Assembly: GCA_910589185.1 (NCBI GenBank)
Contig: CAJUSU010000005.1
Location: forward strand, 17,686 to 81,685
DNA: 64,000 nt
Direction: 5' to 3'
Source: an uncultured Clostridia bacterium
GTDB lineage: Bacteria > Bacillota > Clostridia > TANB77 > CAG-508
Part shown: in pieces, positions 1 to 6,735 of the stretch
Layout of the letters: each line of letters begins with the position of its first letter
Position numbering within the stretch: position 1 is the stretch's first letter
Made by a program: the position numbers and the translations under genes
Notes under the pieces: model-generated
What the model saw: only the letters and a program-made list of their open reading frames with translations
Databases searched by the model: none
Told to the model about the DNA's origin: nothing

Positions 1-204
1 TTTATCCTTTCATTAGTTGGACTTATTGTAGCAGGATTACCTTGTGGAATTGTTGCTATTATTACAGGTATTATAGGACTTGTTAAATTTGACGCTACAA
101 AGGAAAAAGGAAAAGGATTTGCTATTGCTGGTTTAATAGTAGGTGTTATTGATGTAGTAGCAGTTATTATTAGTACTATTGCAAGAGTAGCAGCTTTAGT
201 ATAG
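1..204 (+). CDS. C-terminal part of a DUF4190-like membrane protein (partial)
   Basis: The window opens inside a reading frame that ends with TAG at 202-204, giving 67 visible residues. They form two hydrophobic helices separated by a short charged loop (KFDATKEKGKGFAIAG), the usual layout of DUF4190 membrane proteins, in which a glycine-rich second helix follows a K/G-rich turn. The protein at 47448-48122 has a similar KKASKGMAIAG turn. Function is unknown. The start lies outside the window. A rho-independent terminator follows at once, so this gene is not cotranscribed with hrcA. Confidence 0.6.
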   Translation, partial: FILSLVGLIVAGLPCGIVAIITGIIGLVKFDATKEKGKGFAIAGLIVGVIDVVAVIISTIARVAALV

Positions 205-223
205 AAGACAATGAAAATAGAAG

Positions 224-257
224 GATTGGTTTAAAGAAATAAACCAATCTTTTTTTG
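224..257 (+). terminator. Rho-independent terminator
   Basis: GATTGGTTT (224-232) pairs with AAACCAATC (241-249), followed by seven T residues. It closes the partial membrane-protein gene and separates it from the heat-shock operon. Confidence 0.85.
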
Positions 258-297
258 TGCGTTCACAAAAAATTCATAGTTTTTTTAGCAATTGATA

Positions 298-324
298 TTG
301 ACAACTGCTAAAATTGGATATAAT
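298..324 (+). promoter_or_regulatory. Sigma-A promoter of the hrcA operon
   Basis: TTGACA (298-303) and TATAAT (319-324) are both consensus, but the spacer is 15 bp rather than 17. The CIRCE element starts 11 bp downstream, so HrcA bound there would block the initiation region. An 8-bp inverted repeat, TTTTAGCA (283-290) and TGCTAAAA (306-313), encloses the -35 box. Confidence 0.75.
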
Positions 325-335
325 ATATAGAAAGT

Positions 336-362
336 TTAGCAGTCAGAAAGAAAGAGTGCTAA
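336..362 (+). promoter_or_regulatory. CIRCE operator (HrcA-binding inverted repeat)
   Basis: TTAGCAGTC, nine bases, then GAGTGCTAA matches the universal CIRCE pattern (TTAGCACTC-N9-GAGTGCTAA) with one mismatch, C to G, in the left arm. It lies between the promoter and the TTG start of hrcA, where HrcA represses the hrcA-grpE-dnaK-dnaJ operon until heat shock. Confidence 0.92.
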
Positions 363-404
363 TTAGGAGATAGTTTTCAAGTATCCCTAAGGAAAGGGGG
401 AACA

Positions 405-1407
405 TTGGAAGAAAGAAAAAAGAAAATATTACAAGCAATTATCGATGAGTACATCAGTACTGCGGAACCAGTCAGTTCAGGAGCCCTAGTTAGTAAATAT
501 GGGCTGGATTGCAGTAGTGCTACAATTCGAAATGAAATGTCTGAATTAGAAAGAATTGGCTACTTGGATAAACCACATACTTCTAGTCGGAAGAATTCCG
601 TCAGCAAGGGGCTACCGTTTCTATGTAGACGAACTCATTAAAGAAGACGATATCAGTTTAGAAGAAATTAAATATATCCAGTCGAAAATGGAAACAAGAG
701 TTAATGCAATAGAAGACCTAACTAAAATTGCTACAAATACTTTATCAGAAATTACCCATTACACTTCAGTAGCAGTTGGTCCAAGAACAGGAATTCAAAA
801 CATTGAAGAAGTGAAATTTGTATTATTAGGTACCAGAATGCTAATGGCAGTAATTCTTACGGACACAGGAATTGTCAAAGAAACGATTATCAAATTTGAC
901 GAAGATATTACAGAAGACCAAGTAAACACATTGAATTTTATCTTTAATAATAAACTAAAAGGGAAACCATTAGAAGCAATAGATAAGCCATTAGAAGAGT
1001 ATATTTTTTCTGAAATGAATTATAGCTTAGAAGTGATTAAACCCGTCATGGAACAGCTGAACAAGGTTATTCATGAGGAGTCAAAAGTATATTTAGAAGG
1101 AACTAATAAAGCTTTTGAACTTCCAGAGTTTAGAAGTCTAGAAGTAGCTAGAAATTTTATTAATTTAATAGATACCAAAGAAATTGTATTAGACCTATTA
1201 AATACAGGATTTGCGAACGATATCAATGTATATATTGGTGACGAGCAAGAAAATGAACAATTAAAAGATTTTAGTATTGTTACTTTTAAACATCGTTATC
1301 AAGATAAAGACTTAGGAACTATTGGTATTATAGGGCCAAAGAGAATGGACTATTCCAAAGTAATCTCTGTAATGAAGTATATTAGTAAGAAACTGAATGG
1401 CGAATAG
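405..1407 (+). CDS. hrcA: Heat-inducible transcription repressor HrcA, interrupted by a CGG +1 frameshift
   Basis: HrcA binds CIRCE and represses class I heat-shock genes. Reading starts at TTG 405 (RBS GGAAAGGGGG) with the winged-helix domain (SATIRNEMSELERIGYL) and runs to LDKPHTSS. There the frame meets CGG at 588-590. Skipping the C gives GRIPSARGYRFYVDEL, the invariant continuation in this family, and then the GAF-like dimerisation domain to residue 333, a normal length. In the unshifted frame translation stops at 641 after 78 residues. The gene heads the grpE-dnaK-dnaJ operon and is controlled by the CIRCE just upstream. It is either translated by +1 frameshifting, as seven other genes in the window would be, or it is a pseudogene or sequence error. 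Confidence 0.9.
588..591 (+). other. CGG-A +1 recoding site in hrcA
   Basis: The in-frame triplets are TCT AGT CGG AAG. Skipping C588 gives TCT AGT GGA AGA, restoring S-S-G-R-I-P-S, a highly conserved HrcA motif. The preceding codon is AGT (Ser). Confidence 0.85.
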
Positions 1408-1512
1408 TGTTGGTTTAGGGACGTATCTTTAACTGACACTTGTAGGGAGAAAGTAAGAAGTTGTTATGAATAATAAAAAGTGTTGGTTAAAAATACGTCC
1501 CTAAACTGACAC
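1408..1512 (+). repeat. Inverted pair of GGGACGT-type dispersed repeats
   Basis: Two roughly 32-bp segments, 1408-1439 and 1480-1512, are near-perfect reverse complements of each other (each carries TTTAGGGACGTAT or its complement). They belong to the dispersed palindromic repeat family also found at 41072, 45218 and 54445. Together they could form a long hairpin between hrcA and grpE in the operon transcript, which might lower downstream expression or protect mRNA ends. Confidence 0.7.
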
Positions 1513-1535
1513 AGAGAAAGTGAGGGAAGAAAAGA

Positions 1536-2048
1536 GTGAGTGAAAAAGAAGAATTAACAGAAGAAAAAGAAGAAATGATAGAAAACGCTGATGAAGTGAT
1601 AGAAATTAAGAAGCAGAATGAAACTTTAAAAATTCAGTTAGATGAAACTGATGATAGGCTAAAAAGAGTAGCAGCAGAATTTGACAATTACAAAAAAAGG
1701 ACTCTAAAAGAAAAAGAAGGAATGTATGAATCTTTAATGGGAGATGTTATTTCTCGTTTATTACCAGTTATAGACAATTTGGAAAAAGCAGTATCTAGCC
1801 CAACAGAAGACGAAAATTATAAACAGGGAGTAGAATTGGTATTAAAGCAATTTAAAGATGTATTAACAGCAAATGGAGTAAAGGAAATTGAAGCAGTAGG
1901 AAAAACTTTTGATCCCGAACTTCATGAAGCAGTAAGCTTAATACAAGATGATAACTTAGGAGAAAAAGAAATTAAAGAAGAATATCGTAAAGGATATATG
2001 ATAGGTGATAAGGTAATACGCCATTCTATGGTGGTTGTAGCCAACTAA
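1536..2048 (+). CDS. grpE: Nucleotide exchange factor GrpE
   Basis: GrpE releases ADP from DnaK, resetting the Hsp70 cycle in the cytoplasm. The 170-residue protein has an acidic N-terminus, a long coiled coil (about residues 20-60, containing EFDNYKKRTLKEKE), then the four-helix bundle and the C-terminal beta domain ending in GYMIGDKVIRHSMVVVAN, a family hallmark. The start is GTG at 1536, after a GAGGGA ribosome site. It is the second gene of the hrcA operon, about 130 bp after hrcA, the gap being filled by an inverted repeat. Length and motifs are normal and no frame problem is seen. Confidence 0.95.
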   Translation: MSEKEELTEEKEEMIENADEVIEIKKQNETLKIQLDETDDRLKRVAAEFDNYKKRTLKEKEGMYESLMGDVISRLLPVIDNLEKAVSSPTEDENYKQGVELVLKQFKDVLTANGVKEIEAVGKTFDPELHEAVSLIQDDNLGEKEIKEEYRKGYMIGDKVIRHSMVVVAN

Positions 2049-2105
2049 AAAAGATTTTATTTTTAATTCAATATATATTTTTATTTTAAGAAAGGAAGAT
2101 TTATT

Positions 2106-3956
2106 ATGGGAAAAATTATAGGAATTGATTTAGGAACAACTAACTCATGTGTAGCAGTAATGGAAGGAGGAGAGCCAGTTGTTATTCCTAACGCAGAAGG
2201 AAACAGAACAACACCATCTGTTGTTGCATTTTCAAAAAATGGAGAGAGATTAGTAGGACAAATTGCAAAACGTCAAGCAGTTACTAATCCAGATAACACA
2301 GTAATCTCTATTAAAAGAGATATGGGAACAAACAGAAAAGTAAAAATTGAAGGAGAAGAATTTTCACCACAAGAAATTTCAGCAATGACCTTACAAAAAT
2401 TAAAAACAGATGCTGAGAATTATTTAGGAAGCCCTGTAACACAAGCAGTTATTACAGTACCAGCTTACTTTAGCGATAGCCAAAGACAAGCAACAAAAGA
2501 CGCAGGAAAAATTGCAGGACTAGAAGTATTAAGAATTATCAATGAACCAACAGCAGCAGCTTTAGCTTTTGGTATGGATAAAGAAGATCAAGACCAAAAA
2601 ATTATGGTATATGACTTAGGTGGAGGAACTTTCGACGTATCTATTCTAGATATTGGTGATGGTGTATTTGAAGTATTAGCAACAAACGGAAATACCAAAC
2701 TTGGTGGAGATGACTTTGACCAAAGAATTATTGACTACCTAGTAGCAGAATTCAAAAAATCAGATGCTATTGATTTAACAACTGATAAAATGGCAATGCA
2801 AAGATTAAAAGAAGCAGCAGAAAAAGCTAAAATCGAGCTTTCAGGAATGCAACAAACACAAATCAACTTACCATTCATCACAGCAGACGCTACTGGACCA
2901 AAACATATGGATATTACTTTAACAAGAGCAAAATTTGAAGAATTAATTGGTGATTTAATTGAAGCAACTAAAATTCCAGTAGAAAAAGCTATGAAAGATG
3001 CAGGAGTTACTGCAAATGATTTACACAAAATCCTATTAGTAGGTGGTTCTACTAGAGTTCCAGCTGTTCAAGAGGCAGTTAAGAAAATTACAGGAAAAGA
3101 ACCAGATAAGGGAATTAACCCTGATGAATGTGTTGCTATTGGTGCAGCTATTCAAGGTGGTGTATTATCAGGAGATGTTAAAGACTTAGTACTATTAGAT
3201 GTAACACCATTATCACTTGGTATTGAAACATTAGGTGGAGTTACCACTAAATTAATCGAAAGAAATACTACTATTCCAACTAAAAAATCACAAGTATTCT
3301 CAACAGCAGCTGACGGTCAAACAAGTGTTGAAATTCACGTATTACAAGGAGAACGTGAAATGGCAGCTGATAACAAAACTTTAGGAAGATTCCAATTAAC
3401 AGGAATTCCAGCAGCACCACGTGGTGTACCACAAATTGAAGTAACATTCGATATTGATGCAAATGGTATTGTACACGTATCTGCAAAAGATATGGCAACA
3501 GGAAACAGCCAACAAGTAGCTATTACAGCAAGTACAAACTTATCAGATGAAGATATTGAAAAAGCTGTAAAAGATGCAGAAGCACACGCAGCAGAAGATA
3601 AAAAGAGAAAAGATGAAATTGAAGCTAGAAATAATGCAGAAAGCTTAGTATATAACAGCCAAAAAACATTAGACGATTTAGGAGACAAAATTAGCGGAGA
3701 AGAAAAAGCAAAAGCTGAAACTGAAATTGCTAATGTAAAAAAAGCATTAGAGGGTTCTGATGTAGAAGCAATTAAATCTGCAACTGAAAAACTAACAACA
3801 GTATTCTATTCTATTTCAGAAAAACTATACCAACAAACAGCACAAGCTAATAACGCAAATGCAGCAAGTGGAGATGCGGGAACAGAAGGACCACATACTG
3901 ACGAAAATGGAGATATCCATGACGCAGAGTATAAGGTAGATGAGGAGAATAAATAA
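2106..3956 (+). CDS. dnaK: Chaperone DnaK (Hsp70)
   Basis: DnaK is the ATP-dependent Hsp70 chaperone. The 616-residue protein begins with the phosphate-binding loop GIDLGTTNSCVAVMEGG, has the second ATPase signature VYDLGGGTFDVSIL near residue 168 and the third, ILLVGGSTRVPAVQ, near 310, then the interdomain linker LLDVTPLSLGIETLGG and the beta-sandwich and lid domains. The C-terminal tail is acidic. It is preceded by an AAGGAAG ribosome site and its TAA stop shares one base with the dnaJ ATG, so translation of the pair is coupled. Co-chaperones GrpE and DnaJ flank it. Confidence 0.98.
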   Translation: MGKIIGIDLGTTNSCVAVMEGGEPVVIPNAEGNRTTPSVVAFSKNGERLVGQIAKRQAVTNPDNTVISIKRDMGTNRKVKIEGEEFSPQEISAMTLQKLKTDAENYLGSPVTQAVITVPAYFSDSQRQATKDAGKIAGLEVLRIINEPTAAALAFGMDKEDQDQKIMVYDLGGGTFDVSILDIGDGVFEVLATNGNTKLGGDDFDQRIIDYLVAEFKKSDAIDLTTDKMAMQRLKEAAEKAKIELSGMQQTQINLPFITADATGPKHMDITLTRAKFEELIGDLIEATKIPVEKAMKDAGVTANDLHKILLVGGSTRVPAVQEAVKKITGKEPDKGINPDECVAIGAAIQGGVLSGDVKDLVLLDVTPLSLGIETLGGVTTKLIERNTTIPTKKSQVFSTAADGQTSVEIHVLQGEREMAADNKTLGRFQLTGIPAAPRGVPQIEVTFDIDANGIVHVSAKDMATGNSQQVAITASTNLSDEDIEKAVKDAEAHAAEDKKRKDEIEARNNAESLVYNSQKTLDDLGDKISGEEKAKAETEIANVKKALEGSDVEAIKSATEKLTTVFYSISEKLYQQTAQANNANAASGDAGTEGPHTDENGDIHDAEYKVDEENK

Positions 3957-5107
3957 TGTCTAAAAGAGACTATTACGAAGTACTTGGTGTAGATAAAAAT
4001 GCAAGTGACGATGAGTTAAAAAAAGCTTATCGTCGCTTAGCAAAAAAATATCATCCAGATGCTAACCCTGATAATAAGGCAGAAGCAGAAGCCAAGTTCA
4101 AAGAAGTAAATGAAGCATATGAAACATTATCTGATAGCCAAAAAAGAAAAATGTATGACCAATTTGGACCAGATGGACCACAAGGTTTTGGTGGAGGTAA
4201 CCCATATGGAAATGGTACCTATACATATTCAACTGGTTTTGACGGATTTAGTGATTTTGGAGACTTAGGAGATATCTTTTCTTCTTTCTTTGGAGGAGGT
4301 TTTGGAGGCAGTCGAGGAGGCACAAGACAAAATGGTCCTAGAAAAGGAACAGACTTACAATATGATTTAGAAATTAGTTTTGAAGAGTCTTTTTTAGGAA
4401 CAGAGAGATATGTAACGATTAATCGTAAAGAAACTTGTCAAACTTGCCATGGTGAAGGCAGCAAACCGGGTACACACCCAGAGACTTGTAGTGTTTGTCA
4501 TGGTAGTGGTCAAATAAAACAAGTACAAACTACTATTTTAGGGCAAATGCAAACCATGAGAACTTGTACTAACTGTCATGGAACAGGAAAAATCATTAAA
4601 GAAGCCTGTGAAACTTGTAAGGGAAAAGGTACTGTTCGTAATCAAGTAAGATTATCTGTTAAAATCCCAGCAGGGGTAGATGACAATCAAACAATTGTAT
4701 TACGAGGAGAAGGAGAGCCGGGAGAAAACGGTGGACCAAAAGGAGACTTATACCTTACCATTCATGTGAAAAAACATAAACTTTATACTAGAAGGGGTAA
4801 CAATGTACTTTGTGAAATTCCAATTACCTTTACACAAGCAACACTAGGAGCAGAACTTCGTATTCCAATGGTGGACGGAACAGAAGAAATGTATACAATA
4901 CCAGATAGTACACAAACAGGAACAAAGTTTATTATTCGAGATAAGGGATTTAAAGCTATTAATGGTAATGGGCAAGGAGATTTTATCTTTACAGTTCAAG
5001 TTCAAGTGCCTAAGAAATTAACAGCTGAGCAACGAGAACTTTTGATGCAACTTGCTAAAACCATGAATGAACAACCACCTGTGAAGAAAAAGGGGATTTT
5101 TGGATAA
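3956..5107 (+). CDS. dnaJ: Chaperone DnaJ (Hsp40)
   Basis: DnaJ delivers clients to DnaK and stimulates its ATPase. The 383 residues show the J domain with HPD (KKYHPDANPD, residues about 31-40), a G/F-rich linker (residues about 75-120), four CxxCxGxG zinc-binding repeats (CQTCHGEG, CSVCHGSG, CTNCHGTG, CETCKGKG) and two C-terminal beta domains. The ATG overlaps the dnaK stop by one base. It is the last gene of the CIRCE-controlled operon, and lemA follows after 18 bp, so transcription may continue into it. Confidence 0.97.
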   Translation: MSKRDYYEVLGVDKNASDDELKKAYRRLAKKYHPDANPDNKAEAEAKFKEVNEAYETLSDSQKRKMYDQFGPDGPQGFGGGNPYGNGTYTYSTGFDGFSDFGDLGDIFSSFFGGGFGGSRGGTRQNGPRKGTDLQYDLEISFEESFLGTERYVTINRKETCQTCHGEGSKPGTHPETCSVCHGSGQIKQVQTTILGQMQTMRTCTNCHGTGKIIKEACETCKGKGTVRNQVRLSVKIPAGVDDNQTIVLRGEGEPGENGGPKGDLYLTIHVKKHKLYTRRGNNVLCEIPITFTQATLGAELRIPMVDGTEEMYTIPDSTQTGTKFIIRDKGFKAINGNGQGDFIFTVQVQVPKKLTAEQRELLMQLAKTMNEQPPVKKKGIFG

Positions 5108-5125
5108 GAAAGGAAATAGAAAATT

Positions 5126-5695
5126 ATGAAAAAAGGACTTTTAATTACCTTAATTGTAATTGCAGCAGTTGTATTAATTGGTGGAATTACAGTAGTTTCT
5201 ACATACAATGGAATGCTTACCAAAAGTGAAGAAGTAGAAGGAAAATTTGCAGGCATTGAAGAACAATTACAAAGAAGAGCAGATTTAATACCAAATTTAG
5301 TGAATACTGTCAAAGGATATGCCAAGCAAGAACAAGACATTATTAACTCTGTAACAGAAGCAAGAAGCAAACTAGCAGGAGCTAGTAGTATAGAAGACAA
5401 AGCAAATGCTAATACAGAATTGACAAATGCTTTAAATCGTTTATTAGTAGTGGTCGAAAATTATCCAGATTTAAAATCTTCTCAAAATTATATACAATTA
5501 TCTGATGAACTAGCAGGAACAGAGAATAGAATTAGTCAAGCAAGGAGACAATATAACGAAGCTGTAAAAGAGTATAATTTAAGCATTCGTAAATTTCCAG
5601 CTAATATTATTGCAGGTATGTTCAACTTTGACAAGAAACCATATTTTGAAGCTGAAGAAGGAAGTAATAAGGTTCCGGAGGTTAATTTTGATTAA
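5126..5695 (+). CDS. lemA: LemA family protein
   Basis: This 189-residue protein has an N-terminal membrane helix (residues about 5-25) followed by the LemA core: TYNGMLTKSEEVEGKFAGIE, LQRRADLIPNLVNTVKGYA, and the C-terminal PANIIAGMFNFDKKPYFEAEEG, all family signatures. LemA proteins are extracytoplasmic helical bundles of unsettled biochemical role that commonly sit beside TPM-domain proteins. That is the arrangement here: the next gene overlaps the lemA stop codon. The ATG at 5126 has the ribosome site AAGGAAA. Confidence 0.92.
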   Translation: MKKGLLITLIVIAAVVLIGGITVVSTYNGMLTKSEEVEGKFAGIEEQLQRRADLIPNLVNTVKGYAKQEQDIINSVTEARSKLAGASSIEDKANANTELTNALNRLLVVVENYPDLKSSQNYIQLSDELAGTENRISQARRQYNEAVKEYNLSIRKFPANIIAGMFNFDKKPYFEAEEGSNKVPEVNFD

Positions 5696-6551
5696 GAAAG
5701 TTTTTAAAATAGATAAAATGGAAAATCAAAGTAGGAAAAGGCAAAGAATTCATTTTGCCTTTTTTCTGCTGCTATTTATTCTTATTTTGAGTAATATGAC
5801 AAGCGTAACACTGGCTGCCGTAGTAAATCCTACATCAGATTTCTATGTGAATGATAGTGCAGGAGTGTTAACTTCTAGTACCAAACAATATATTATCAAT
5901 ACCAATATAGAACTTCAAAAAAAGACAGGGGCTCAAATTGTAGTAGTAACAGTCAAATCATTAGAAGGAATGAGTATAGAAGATTATGCTTACCAATTAT
6001 TTAATAGTTGGGGCATTGGAGATAAAACTAAGGATAATGGATTGCTACTATTGTGTTCTTATGGTGATAGGGAGTTTCGTGTAGAAGTGGGATATGGCTT
6101 AGAAGGGAAACTTCCAGATGGTAAAACGGGAAGAATGCAAGATGAATACATTATTCCATATTTAAGAAATAATGACTTTGATGGAGGCATTAAAAATGGA
6201 TATAGCGCTTTTTTAAAAGAAGTAGCTGATGAATATGGTGTAACTATTACTGATTCAGAAAAGGCTATTCAAAAGGGAATATCGAACCAAACTTACAATA
6301 ATATATATATCGTAATTTTAATTATTATGATACTTTCATTTATACTACGAGCCATATCTAGAGGCAGAGGAGGACCATTTATTTTCTTTGGTGGAGGCGG
6401 CGGCTTCCACGGCGGAGGTTTCTCAGGCGGTGGTGGTTTTCACGGAGGTGGAGGGCACTCAGGCGGTGGAGGAAGCCTCAAGAAGTTTCTAATTTTAAAA
6501 AATAATTTGATAGAATTAAATAATAAAAATCACTATTACAATAGCAAATAG
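5688..6551 (+). CDS. TPM-domain membrane protein (YgcG-like)
   Basis: The TPM domain (residues about 45-185) contains the hallmarks DFYVNDSAGVLTSS, GAQIVVVTVKSL, YAYQLFNSWGIGDKTKDNG and RVEVGYGLEGKLPDGK. A signal-like hydrophobic segment precedes it, and a second membrane helix plus a Gly/His-rich tail (GGGGFHGGGF type) follows. I choose TTG 5688 because GGAGG lies six bases upstream, inside the end of lemA, and the overlap implies coupled translation; ATG 5718 is the alternative. The role is unknown, though TPM proteins are linked to membrane quality control. The frame ends inside the terminator hairpin, giving an unusual Asn/Lys-rich tail after the glycine run. Confidence 0.85.
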   Translation: MIKKVFKIDKMENQSRKRQRIHFAFFLLLFILILSNMTSVTLAAVVNPTSDFYVNDSAGVLTSSTKQYIINTNIELQKKTGAQIVVVTVKSLEGMSIEDYAYQLFNSWGIGDKTKDNGLLLLCSYGDREFRVEVGYGLEGKLPDGKTGRMQDEYIIPYLRNNDFDGGIKNGYSAFLKEVADEYGVTITDSEKAIQKGISNQTYNNIYIVILIIMILSFILRAISRGRGGPFIFFGGGGGFHGGGFSGGGGFHGGGGHSGGGGSLKKFLILKNNLIELNNKNHYYNSK

Positions 6552-6561
6552 TGATTTTTTT
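6526..6561 (+). terminator. Rho-independent terminator overlapping the end of the TPM gene
   Basis: AAAATCACTATT (6526-6537) pairs perfectly with AATAGTGATTTT (6547-6558), followed by T residues. The stop codon of the TPM gene lies inside the hairpin. Confidence 0.85.
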
Positions 6562-6735
6562 ATTATATGACATACAGAAGGCTTAAAACCGTAAGTGAAA
6601 TAGCTTAAAAATTTCTTAAAATGCTTTTCATTTTGTTGAATATAGTATATAATAAGTCTGTAAAAAACGAATTAGCCAGTTCTAAACGAATTGGGAATAT
6701 CGTATATTATCTAATAAGGATAGGAGGACATCCTA

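Noticed and set aside
556..1407. A separate gene starting at ATG 556 in place of the hrcA second half
   Set aside because: The ATG lies out of frame within the first half, has no ribosome site, and its first residues are the antisense of frame, not protein-like. The two parts form one HrcA.
5610..5687. Earlier start for the TPM protein inside lemA
   Set aside because: No ribosome site and no signal-like N-terminus; TTG 5688 has GGAGG at six bases.
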